Assembly: GCA_019973155.2 (NCBI GenBank)
Contig: BPQB01000007.1
Span: forward strand, 558,001-622,000
Direction: 5' to 3'
DNA from: Phanerochaete sordida
Taxonomy: Eukaryota; Basidiomycota; Agaricomycetes; Polyporales; Phanerochaetaceae
DNA: 64,000 nt
Within the stretch, counting starts at the first letter, position 1; each line of letters begins with the position of its first letter. The position numbers were made by a program, and so were the translations under genes. Below are positions 22,810 to 34,467 of the stretch, in pieces. The notes under the pieces were generated by a model, which made no database searches, had not been told where the DNA came from, and was given only the letters and a program-made list of their open reading frames with translations.

Positions 22810-24902
22810 ATGCTGGGCTGGTTGTTACTGTCGACTTGTTTGGTCTTATTGGCGTGGCTCTTCAGATTTCGGAAACTGTCTTCGCATCACTACCCACCTG
22901 GCCCCGTCCCCTTACCGGTATTGGGAAATCTGCTTAATGTACCGACGAAGCAGCAGTGGAAAACCTACGCTCGCTGGGAGAGCGTGTACGGTCAGCTTCC
23001 AAAAATCAGCTGGACTGACTACTTCGGTACTCACAATGATGCTCGATGCGCAGGAGACGTCATATCTGTTACCATTCTCGGTCAGCGTGTAGTGATCCTG
23101 AACTCGCTCGAAGCGACGCTCGACCTCCTCGAGAAGCGTAGTGCGATTTACGCTGACCGCCCTCCGATGTTCATGGTTTGCGAGCTCCTCGGCTGGGCGC
23201 AGCAGCTGGTATTCGCCCCCTATGGCGAGCACTTCCGCAACATGCGCAAGCTACTGCACAAGCATCTCGGCGGCAAGGGTCAGCTCGAGAAGATGGAACC
23301 GTACCACGAGCTGATCGAAGCCGCGTCAGCGGGGTTCCTCGTCCGAACACTCCGTGACGGCTCGGAATTCCACCGTTTGCACCACAACGTTCACAAGTAC
23401 GACATCTAGCTGCTTAGTGGAAGTATTACAGACTGATGCTATATCATTCGTAGGACATCTGGGGCCGTTACTCTGCAGATTGGGTACGGATATGACGTGA
23501 AGGAAGGCCACGATGAGTTGGTTCAGATGATGGACGATGCCCTGCTTGGCTTCGACGCTGCCGCGGTCCCTGGCACATTCCTTGTTGACACCATCCCTGC
23601 TCGTACGTTAGCTATTCTTCGCATTTCACGACGTGCCTCAGACTCTTGAGCTAGTGAAATGGGTGCCTGAGTGGTTCCCAGGCGCAGCGTGGAAGCGGCG
23701 CGCGCGCAAGTGGAGGAGGCTCTTCGTGCAGATGACGGAGACGCCATACGCGATGGCAAAGGAACAATCAGTGCGTAGCATCTATATTTTTGTGTTACCC
23801 TTATTTTGACCCGAACAGTCGCAAGGCACTGGACGTGACAACATCGTTAGTGAGAACCTGCAGGAGGAAATGACACCCCAGTACGAATATGACCTCAAGA
23901 TGGCGGTAGCGTCGTTGTACGGTGGAGGAACTGACACGGTGCGTCTGCTGCCCTGCTTCGTCGACCAATACCCTTTGACGAGTTTCACCCAGACTGTAGC
24001 CATTATCATGTCGTTTATCCTGGCCATGACGCTCTACCCTGAAGCACAAAAGAGAGCACAGCAAGAAATCGCAGACGTCGTAGGCGGAGACAGGCTGCCA
24101 CTGATTCGTGATCGTGAACAGCTTCCCTACGTACAAGCCCTCATCTCCGAGGTCTTGCGTTGGAATCCAATTGTCCCCTTAGGTAAAGCTTCGCGAGCTG
24201 AAAGCCTGCTGACGCACTAATCGCTGGCCGGTCTAGGCATCCCACACCGCACAACTGACGACGACATCTATCGCGGATATTTCATACCCAAGGGATCCAC
24301 GATCGTCGTAAATATGTGGTACGTAGTTCCGCATGTTTGAGGGTCCCGGTCGCGCTGAACGCACTGACACATCGCAGGCATTTACATCAAGACCCGAACA
24401 GATACCCCGAACCGGAGACGTTCAACCCTGAGCGTTTTCTAGGCCCGCATCCCCAACCAGACATCAGAGCGTTTCTGTTCGGTTTTGGAAGGCGGTGAGC
24501 CCTCGCTTTCATGCCTGTCATACGGGAGCATAATCAATGTTTTGCTGCTCGCGATCACTCGACAGCATCTGCCCTGGTGAGTGCCCGACCTGCTGTCCTC
24601 GACTAGCTTGGCTCACTCTACGGGCTGCCTGACAGGACTCAACCTTGCTGAAGCGAGCATTTTCGCGTCGGCCGCGCGAATCCTGGCAGTCTTCGACATC
24701 GAGAAGGTCGTCGAGAACGGCGAAGTCATCACGCCAGACTTCGCGTTCGGTACCGGCGCCGTCAGGTACGTGTCCAATCTGCACTCCATTGCAGTAATGA
24801 GGGGATCGATGGGCTGCCTGTAGCCACCCTTTGCCCTTCAAGTGCTCGATCAAGCCGCGATCTAAACAGGCGGAGGCATTGATTCTCGGTGAATGCAAGT
24901 AG
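22810..24902 (+). CDS. Cytochrome P450 monooxygenase (CYP64/CYP620-like fungal type)
   Basis: Heme-thiolate oxygenase anchored in the ER. Eleven exons (22810-22990, 23054-23396, 23454-23602, 23655-23770, 23819-23938, 23993-24182, 24237-24318, 24378-24494, 24566-24576, 24636-24765, 24824-24902) give 505 aa. An N-terminal membrane anchor (WLLLSTCLVLLAWLFRF) is followed by the proline hinge YPPGPVPLPVLGN. GGGTDT is the I-helix oxygen-activation motif, SEVLRWNP carries the ExxR pair, NPERF follows, and FGFGRR-ICPG is the heme-binding loop with the cysteine ligand. The tail SHPLPFKCSIKPRS resembles O-methylsterigmatocystin oxidoreductase-type basidiomycete P450s. An ATG at 22810 was chosen because it opens the anchor. 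All catalytic motifs look intact. Substrate unknown. It is transcribed divergently from ABCC copy A. Confidence 0.93.
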
Positions 24903-25787
24903 GGTTCAAGACCTGGCTACTAGAGCACCGCGTGTTATGAGCTATCACTGCACCTTCTGTACTACATTCAAGCTGCTGCGGTGTGAAGCATGAGTCGGCT
25001 CGAGCAGATGCTAATCTATTGATGTCAGATGGCACAGCCTGTACATTCGTTTTCTGCATGGAGCGGAAGTCGCTGTCAAACAGGGTTCTGTGCTTCCACG
25101 GCTATCGCCCACGACCGCACCGTTGTCCCGCCGTTGTCCGTGACCGCACCCTTCTCATTCCCACCATCGCCCACGGCCGCTGCTCAGCGGATGCCTTCTC
25201 GTCTTCTGATGCGTCTGTAGGGCTGCTCTAGGGACTGCGCCAATCTGTAAGGCCGACAGGAAGATCAGCAAATTCTAATGAGATTAGCAGGGACGACGGT
25301 AGCGCAAGGGTCACAGTTATCCTTACGCCAGCGCTGCGCCGCGGTCCTCCCGGGCTAGGCCCATATTTGGCTGGCAAACGCATCTTGTGCGTAAGATATG
25401 CCGAACAACCATATGATGGACTGCGACGGCGATCGACCGAGCAAGTGGTATTCGACGTGATGTCGCGCAGGTTTACGCCTCGGAGCGAAGCAACAAGTGG
25501 GTCATCTCGCCTGCTGCGCCACATGACCCCGGCTGCGATGGCTCATTCAACAGCCCCTCACGCAGCCTACGGACATGTCGAAGCAACGTAGCAAACGGCG
25601 AGCGGCTTCCGTGGGTGCACGGCCTCAAAAGACCGCTGCTCGGAAAGGGTCGATAGGACGCTAGCTGCAGCATCTATGCGAGATGCACGTGGCCCTCAGG
25701 CTCTAGCTGGTATCTTGACCTCTCATCCTGCGAAGTTGTTGCTGAGCCACTCGTCCATCTTCAGCCTTGCAGTGGACAGAACAAAGG
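24903..25787. other. Intergenic region, nothing supported
   Basis: Contains a short imperfect direct repeat of the form atcgcccacgaccgcacc (about 25,104-25,175) but no gene. It ends in the promoter of the small gene at 25882. Confidence 0.5.
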
Positions 25788-25794
25788 TATAAAA
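25788..25794 (+). promoter_or_regulatory. TATA box of the small gene at 25882
   Basis: TATAAAA sits 88 bp before the ATG, followed by a CT-rich leader. This is the best-formed TATA box in the window and suggests strong or inducible expression. Confidence 0.6.
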
Positions 25795-25881
25795 CGGCGA
25801 GCAGTCCTCCCTGCTTTGCTTCAGTGTCTCACCAACATCCACCTCCTCAGGCCCTCTTCTTCCCTACAGCCCAAGAACACG

Positions 25882-26371
25882 ATGACGCATTCGTGAGTAC
25901 CTCCCGGCGTGGTGTCCCAGCCAGACGCGCCGCTGACCGTGTCTCTCATGTAGCCACCGTCTCTACGATGGCAGCCTCCAATTCAAGAACGCCGTCACCG
26001 CGCAGGGCGCCGTATACGAAATTGGCACCGTCGCCGACGGCTCCAAGGCTGCTGCGCCCGTAGTGGCCGCGCCCGCTGTGCAGGACGCCGGCAAGTTCGA
26101 GCTTGCTGTCCGCTGGCCGGTGACGAACAAGATGGTCGTCCCGCCGGAGGACATCCAGAAGACGGCAGGCATCATCGATTTCTGTGTCGGTGACATGAAG
26201 GAGGGCCCCTACAAGTACTGGTTCCGGTTCCTCAACAACAGGGTTCAGGACTACATCTTCGAGACAGAAGGTGGCGACATCTTCGTCGTTCATACGTCTA
26301 CCACGGAGCACCACTTTGTCAAGTTCACCTGCGAGGGCAGTCCTACTATCATCCGATTCGCTGGCTACTAA
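25882..26371 (+). CDS. Small uncharacterised soluble protein (142 aa)
   Basis: Two exons: 25882-25892 (11 nt) and 25954-26371, joined by GTGAGT...TGTAG. The protein starts MTHSHRLYDG, has an Ala/Val-rich stretch (SKAAAPVVAAPAVQ), and then alternating hydrophobic and charged segments such as KFELAVRWPVTN, YKYWFRFLNNRVQDYIFE and GGDIFVVHTSTTEHHFVKF that suggest a beta-rich fold. It ends IIRFAGY. There is no signal peptide, no membrane segment, and a single cysteine pair only (DFCVGD, FTCEG). I do not recognise the family. It sits between the P450 and the convergent ABCC copy B and has a strong TATA box, so expression rather than function is what can be inferred. Confidence 0.75.
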
Positions 26372-26912
26372 ACGGGATCATATACGTGTACGAGGTCGGT
26401 CACTTCAATTTCCCAGATGATCTGGAGCTGATGATTTTATCAGATCTCGAGCAAGAATCAGGCGTTTGTAAAGTTGTCGTGACTCCCTTGACTCGCTTGC
26501 GATCTGGCGATCGTTGGCCTAGATCTGTTGTTATTCCAGTCGAAATAAATCTGAGTCAGCCTCACATGCGCTCCAATTTCTATCTTTCAACTCGCAGCAG
26601 ATGTGAATCCTAGACGTGTATCGGTCGTGCCAGGTCGCGTCGGGCGGCGGTAGATCTGTAATGACCGCGTCAAGCACGCGCTGAGCTGTTCTGTAACTAC
26701 CGTTCTCGACACAATTCTACCGTGACCCAAGACTGAAGACCAAATAAATAGTATTACAAGGAGAGGAAGATCTGTTGTCCATCGACGAGGCAGAGTGGGA
26801 CTGGGCGGAGCATCGCCGAAAGCCCGGTGCCGCTAGGTGAGCCTACGTTGTACATAGAAACATCTACGGGTAAACGCCAAGTAGTATCCACTCAATTCAA
26901 TTACCGTCTCAT
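26372..26912. other. Convergent 3' intergenic region
   Basis: Lies between the stop of the small gene (+) and the stop of ABCC copy B (-). No feature was seen. Confidence 0.5.
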
Positions 26913-29900
26913 TAGGCACGGTTCGCAGTCATGGCGTATAGCTTGTCCTTGTCTCCCGACGCGTCCACGAGCGATCGGAAGAATCCGGACTTGTTCTGGA
27001 GCAGTTCCGCAGGGGAGCCAAACTCAACGATGTTGCCGGCATCGAGCACCATCTAGTGCCCGGATTAGAATGACAGGAAGCAGAAGCGTGAAACACACGT
27101 ACAATCTTGTCCGAGTCCATGATTGTTTGCAAACGATGAGCGATGGTGAGCAGCGTGACATCCTTCGCGACCTCCTTCCTCAGCGACTCCTGGATGACTG
27201 TGTCGGTGTCGTAATCTACATACCACCCTGAGTGCTTGGAGAACGGCAGGTGCGTCGAAGAAACGTACCGATGGCAGACGTCGCCTCGTCAAGTATGAGT
27301 AGTTTGCTCTGTCGCACGATCGCGCGGGCCAGCGCAATGATCTGGCGCTGCCCGACGGAGAGGTTCCCTCCACCGCTCGCAACGGCACTGTCCAGCGTCA
27401 GACGGCCCTCGTCGGACTCATTTTGCAGCGAAAAGAGCCCAGCAGAGCGCAGCGCCTTATTCAACACCGCGTCGTCGTGCTGCGAGAATGGGTCGAGATT
27501 CTCGCGGAGGGTGCCCGTGAGGAGCTCCGGCTGGGACAGCGCGTGAGCTCAAGAGGAGCGAATGATATAGGGCCAGCATACGCACCACTTGCGGGATAAT
27601 CGTAATGTTCGACCGCAGGGCGTCCAAGTTGACGGAGTCGGTGGGAATTCCGTCGAAGTAGATCTTGCCCTCCGTAGGAATGCAGCGCAGGAGCGCGAGG
27701 GTGAGCGAGCTCTGCAGCTTCTATCAGCTTGCAAATCTTAATGATGGGCAAGCTTAGCTCACCTTTCCGCTGCCAGTGCGACCGACTAAAACGAGAGCTT
27801 GTCAATCAGAGCATGGAGCAGGTTACGGGCCGCGTACCGATGCCAACTCGTTCGCCGGACTTCACTTCGAAGGAGAGATCATGCAAGACCTTCGGACCGT
27901 CCTCAGAATATCGAGCAGACAACTTCTCTACCCTCAACGATCCGCTCGCCGGCCAGTACGCGGGTGGCACTCCGGAATCCGTAGGCTTAGGCTCTTGCTC
28001 GATGACGAGATATTGATGGATACGCTCCAAGCTGAGAGCTTCTCAATAAGCGCAAATCAATAGCACGAGTGAAATCAACAGACCTATTGCCTACACTTGG
28101 AAGTGAGCATCAACCCAGGCAGTGTAATTGTGGACTGACCTTCAACCTGGAAGTCGCTCGCTACTCTAATCAAGAAGAGCATCATATTGCTGAACCCAAC
28201 TGAATGCAGATAAAGTGTCAGCACTAGCACTAGGTGCGTGTAATGCCCATAACACGAACCAGCCATCGCTAGAGAGAAGCCAGTGTCTGACGCGTTGCGA
28301 TGGGAGCCGTACACCATGTACACCGCGAGCGACGCAGCGAAGAGACCTGCCAGGCCTTCGGCGCGGATAGCAATCCATCGGTTTAGGTTTCGATACGTTC
28401 GTGCCGCCAGCGTGAGTCGATCGAGCCTCTTGTACGACTCTTGTCTGAACGCCTGTTGGGCCCTGTAGGCACGGATGGAGACTGAAAGACAGTGCTCAGC
28501 GAGAGCGTAGCAATCAGAGCATCCTAGGAGGTGATGTACCTAGACCAGCGATTGCAGCACCGACATGACCTATGACCGGTGCCTTGGCGTTGCTCATCTC
28601 CCGCTTGACGGCCAGCTGTGCCTTCATGTAGACCCGACAGATAAGCCCGCCGATTACGCAGAGTACTGCGCCCGGACCGGCAAATATAGGAGATATCACG
28701 ATGATCGCGCAGAACTTGAGCAGCACGTCACAAGATATATCCACCAGGAAGTAGAGATCGGTCGTGACTTGGTTGTCGACTGCAGGCCACAAGTTAGATA
28801 CACGAAGGCAGGACAAGAGAAGGTTTCCTCACTGGAGGCGATGTCTTGAGTACAACGCGCGATAATCCGCGAAGATGGTGTCTTGTCTAGCCATCTACGC
28901 GAAGTCGATTTAATCGACATTCAAAGAATATGAAGATTCGCGACGAGCTTACCTGAGCGTCGCATTGAGCACAGTATCCACCAGCAACTGGTGAATGATA
29001 CGCGAGGCTCTAAGAGTGCCGAACATGTACACGGTGTAGCCCAAGGCCATGAATACTACGGAAGTCGAGATGACGCCGACGTAAAGGGATAAGTAACTGG
29101 CACGGCCATTTAGTTTCAGAGATGAAATCGAGCGTCAGAGCACTCACTGGAGTACAGACACGTCGGACGGATCATGCAGCTCATACTGCCTTGCCCACAA
29201 ACCCAGCACCCAAGAGTCTAGCGTAGACGCGGAACGGCTGGCAAGCATAGCAGTCATGAACACGATCCAGAAGACAGGAAGGCCCGGAGAGTCAGCTGTG
29301 TTGGTGAGCAGTAGCTTCACTGATCCATCATTCAGCAAGGGTGAACCACGCATGCTGTGTCGAAAGCACTTACTAGCTGACCAGCTGATGTCCCCATCGC
29401 TTTTCTCTTCGGCCACGGTGAGCTTGCCCGTCGCCTTCTGCTCTGCTGTCTCGGGCTTAGCTTCATCAATCGTCTCATCGGCCTTCTTCAGCTGTGACCT
29501 CTCCTTGGCCGCATACGCCGCTAGCTTCGCGTCCTTCTCGAGTGCGCTCGACAATGTGCCCTGACTCGTGATACGCCCGTCAGTGCCAAGAGAGACGACA
29601 AATTCGGCGATCGGTGTCGCCAGTGCCACGTTATGGGTCTGAGGTAGACAGTCAGTCAAGGCGCACTCGCGATCAGAGTGATATGAGCTCACCACTAAAA
29701 TTACCGTCCTTCCTCGCACCAGTTCTCCCTGGAAGCACTCCTCGACGACGGACTGAGCAGTGTGTACGTCAAGAGCTGCGAGAACCTAAGACTGTAGGTC
29801 AGCGGAGGGAACCTGAAAGGCCTTGAGACTGACATCGTCCAATAACAGGATATCTGCATTCGAGTAGATTGCCCGAGCAAGTGTGAGGCGAGCCTGTATA

Positions 29901-32900
29901 AGACGGGTGAGGCTTTGTCACATCCGAGTAAGGGCCAAGCGCACCTTCTGACCACCACTGAAGTGACGAATTTATTAGCCCTGCCCCAGGAAGGTCGGGT
30001 GTGATGATGAACCCGTACCTGAGGGTGACGCCTTTCTCGCCGACCTCAGTCTCGTCTCCGGCGTCGAACAAAGCCAGATCGCGCTCAAGCGCGCACTGAC
30101 GGATGACTTTCAAGTTGCAGGGTCTATGAGATGCGAAACTGGCTGGACAATGACGAGTAATAAACGTACCCTTGTCGTACCGCTCCTGCTCAAACGGAGC
30201 CCCAAAGACGATGTTATTCTATACCCAAAACCATGAGCAGAGAAAGACGCGGTCATGGTAGGAGTACCAACTCGAATGGTCTCATTGAGGACCCAAGACT
30301 CTTGCGCGTGATATGCAACTCCACCTTCGCGGGGAAGATTGACGTAGGAGTTGGGTCCCATAGAAAGGTAGTGCATCTCGCCTGATTTCAGGCTTGCAAC
30401 TCAGTATGTACGTTCGTCATGCCATAGTGGATGAACTGACCAAGTAGAGCCATGAGCAAGGAGGTCTTTCCGCTACCTGTAGGTCCGATAATCAAGTTAA
30501 TATGCCCTCGTTTGAAGATGAGCTCGTCGTCGATGCATAGCCTGAAGCTACGACGAGAGGATCCCGGAGTGAGACTTTCTGCTTGTTCGGTGTTCCATGT
30601 GAAGGAAGCTTCGCGGATACCGATTGTAGCAGCGTTTGGGATGGCAGAAGGGACGATTTCATCTCGCTCAGACTCAGTAAAGGAATCAAGGAGCTCTGTC
30701 TACATTAGAATGAGTGGTGAGAGGAGTGCTTTTAAGCCAGACAAAATAGAAATATACCTTGCGAAGGAAGTCGGTGATCCTGTCCAGGCTGACTTTCGCT
30801 GCGAACATCATCCCCGTTTATAAGACGTCAACGGACAGGTGAAGATGCGAACCTTGAATGCACATAGGGATAGACCAAGTGACCCCTTTGAAGTGGCCCT
30901 GCAAGGTCTGGAATACCGACATAGACGAGAACACCTTCGAAGCTGCGAAATTGTTCAGTCAAGCTGCAGGGAAATATAATAAGGGTCATCACCTGTCAGC
31001 TCGCCTTTAGCCGCGAGGGACTACTATCGGTGAGCATAGCTGTACGCGTAACAATGCGCAGGCCGACTCACGTATACAGCGAAGGTGACGACCATAGTCA
31101 CTAACGGGATCAAATTGCTATGGGTAATGGTCATCCTGTGAATCGGTCACATAGCAGACAAGGTCTACTTACTTGGTGATCGTGCTGATCAACGTGAGAA
31201 TTCTAAAATTCCTAACTGCGTGAAGTTCCTCCTGTCGCTTCTTGTCTATGCGCTCGCTGATTTTCTTCTCCCAGCCAAAGAGCTTGATCATCCGGATAGC
31301 GCCGCCCACAACTACAGTGTACCCTTCAGGACTATAACACTGCGAGCGAAAGCAGAAAGCATACCTTCGGCAATAACTCCTACACGAGCGTCGCTCTGTA
31401 AAGATTGGGTGAGCCAAATATTACTGCTGGAGCAGCTCGGCGCTATACTTTCGACATCTTCTGCACCTGCAGCTTACGAGAGAGAGTAGCGATAAAACCA
31501 GGTAGAAATAGCAGGCATATCATCGTTCCAATCCCTACCAATGCACTGCACGTGGGGATCAGAGAAGCCTTCCGAGCATATCAGAATTGCCTGTACGTAC
31601 CTCCATCCCAGAACGACATACAAGAAGAGGACGCTCAACGCAATCTGCAGAGGCGTAAACCAAGCTGCAGGCTCTCGTCAGGACGCCTACTAGCTAGGAC
31701 AACATATCGCAGTCACGCACCGACCAGGATGAAGGTCTGTCCCCCCTCGAGGGTGTTGACGTCCGTCGAGATCATGTTGTTGATTTTTCCGACCATACTA
31801 CTATCATTGCTGACAGCAGCCTTCTCGCCGCCCTTGTCCTTGGTAGTAATCGCAGTGCTGCTTTCCGCTGTTGAGCTTTGACCCTCGTCGAGGGTTGTTT
31901 CGCTCTCTGCTCTAAGGCGACCTTCTTCCTCGGCAACAGACTCTGTTTGCGCAGGTGCGGTCGCGCCGCTCTTGCCATCAGCCTTCTTATCGGCGGAAGA
32001 GTCGGTGTCTGCCTTAAGTCTGATGCGGAGTGCATGTTCGAAGATGAGGTTGGTGAGCGTGCTCTGCGCTTCCACCAGGACTCGCATCTAGAACGTGCAT
32101 CCAAATTTCGTCAACATTGGCAGCGGTCAGGTCAGACAGATAATTGCGTACCACAACGAACATGTAGCGTCCAGATATGACGTCCGTGGCCAGGACACCG
32201 GACACAAAAGTGAAAATCCAGAACCATGGACGCATTGCAGCGTCTACCCCTCCATTCTCCAGGTAGCTGCTCCTAGTGTGAGCCGGATCGGTGCATTCAA
32301 AGCAAGAGGACGTACGAGAGAATTCTATTCACAGAGATAGGCATAAGGAAGGTCGCTGGAACCTATTGAGTAAGGTCAATGGACTGCACGCGGAAAGACT
32401 TAGAGTAGCTCACCAGCAAGCTCAACATGAGCCAGAGTTCGAAATGCTCCCATTCTGTTAGTCGCAGTTCGTTAGTCACAATGCCTACGCTTTGCGAAAC
32501 AGAAAGAGGCTTACTGTACAGCCTCAGCAGGCCCCAGAAGATGTGTCGACTTGACCGGGAATCCAAAGGATCGAGATACTGACGATAAATGGTGGTCTTA
32601 GGCGGATTCAGCCTCACGACAAGATACAGACATACATGCGAACTCTTCTCCGACATGTTTTTCATGTGCTCATAGTCGCTCAGGAGAGGCATCTGCTCCA
32701 CAGTGAGGTGCGGCGTCCGATATCCATTGAGAACTACAGGATCCAGGAAGGCAAACAACATCATCGATAAAAGTGAGCAGGTCTGCTCCGCGGTCGGTTT
32801 GGCCGCAGGATCCTAAGTTAAAGATCAGCATGACATGTGAGGGAATCGGTCGGCAGTAGTAGACGAACCTGCGGGTCGTATGGTACGTATTTTCGCGGAA

Positions 32901-33593
32901 GCGTCAGCGGTACGACTACCGCTCCCACGGTTAGGAGGGCGAGATTGGTCCAGAGCAACGCGGATCCCTCGTCTGCAGGCGCAAGGTAGTATGTCGCAAT
33001 GGGCCAGATGTCCCGATAGACATAACCGGCCCATGTCGCCAATAGAACGAAGGTGAGATGACCAGCTGTAGCCTCATTCAACGACGTGGAGGCAACTGAG
33101 AGCAGGCCCAGGATAGCTATGTATATCTTCAAGATGTTCAGCACGTCGGGCGCGGAGGATTACCGGCGAAATACTCACATACGTGGCACATAGGCTGAGC
33201 GCAAGTAACGAAGAAGCCTGCGAGACCGTTGCGCTGTATATGGACAGGCTGAGCAGCGCCAGGCACGAGAGCGCCCGAGTCATGTTGAGGACCACAGCTG
33301 TCTGTCCGCCGAGACCAGCGACGTAGCTGCCAAACGAGGACGCGCGTCGTTCGTGGTTCGAAATACCATCGAGGACGCGAGAGTGACCGATGGTCTTTTT
33401 GTGCCCAGTATGAACAACTAGACGTACGACGGAGGAAACCAGGGAAAGGCAAGCGGCGCAGACAGGGATGTAAAGTGACTCATTGGAGCGCCACGGGGAT
33501 GGTTTTCCCCTACGGCCGTTGTTAATTTGGTCAGCTCTCGAGTTCGACATGAGGTACGTGCGTGACTTACACGTCAATGCTGCTCTCGCGCAT
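26913..33593 (-). CDS. ABCC-type (MRP-like) full ABC transporter, copy B
   Basis: Same architecture as copy A: TMD0 opening with [18 protein letters not shown], a [22 protein letters not shown] linker, TMD1 with [19 protein letters not shown] and a charged insert ending [19 protein letters not shown]1 with [30 protein letters not shown] and a DDVS-type Walker B, TMD2, and NBD2 with [32 protein letters not shown] and [12 protein letters not shown]. It ends [22 protein letters not shown]. An intron splits the second Walker A after the lysine codon. The start is ambiguous: ATG 33593 with a short first exon (MRESSIDV) spliced to GKPSPW, or ATG 33550 (MSNSRADQ) without that intron. Length is estimated at about 1,500 aa. 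Confidence 0.87.
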
Positions 33594-34467
33594 AGCGTAG
33601 AACCGCCTCGGAAGGACTCGTTGAGGGCCAGGAGAGAAGGTGGAGTCACAACTTAGCCTCGCCGAAACCTATAAGTATGGATGTCATTTGTTGCCAACTC
33701 TACAATCAGACTGTAGCGTTTGCGAAGTGACTCGAGCAATGCGATGGCGTCTGTAGAAGTGATCCCGGGTCGCCAACCCCAATCTGACCAACTTCGCCGG
33801 GCTCATACTTATCTATGGTTCGCTTTTGACGGCGGTCACATGCCGTTCAAAGCTCTCGAACCGGGTGAAAGCCAGATGCGCACAAAGTCCGCGATGCTCC
33901 GCTATCTAAGGAAGGTCGCTGTAGGCTGTTTGTAGGGCATGTAGACTCAGCGTGTCGAGCATCGGCTGTGGTGTCGGCAGGGCAAGAGGTGAAGTTTGGA
34001 TATGTGAGAGGATAAGCGCCGCATAGAACGGACTACTTACCGCAGGAATACACATTTGAAACCCAGCTCCATATCAGCTCGCTCCAGCCTCCAGTTTTGT
34101 CACCACTGGCGAGTACATTTGCACAGCTTGCAGATCTACAACTAGGGCTCATCGGCGTACTGATAAAATGTTGTTGTGAGCTGTATATAAAACCATGCTT
34201 TTGCTTGGCTTTTGCATGCATTGCGTCAGGGAGCCCTTATCGCAGAATGCCCCCTGACACTAGGACCCTGGAGACTCTATACCGTGCAGTTCTTCTGATC
34301 CTTGACCGACAATCACAAAGTGTAGTCATGAGTATCAATTGGGCTACGAACTAAGCCAAAGATACAGCAGCAGTATATAAGGTAAGCCTTTCACGTCGTT
34401 TAACGAGGCGAGTACTGCTAACGAGTATACGACGCGCGGCATCGCGTACAAGTGGTATCGGCTAGGC
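33594..34467. other. Intergenic region between ABCC copies B and C
   Basis: Contains a TATA-like motif for copy B on the minus strand near 33,669-33,676. No gene was seen. It lacks the ACGCGT-TATA module found before copies A, C and D. Confidence 0.5.
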
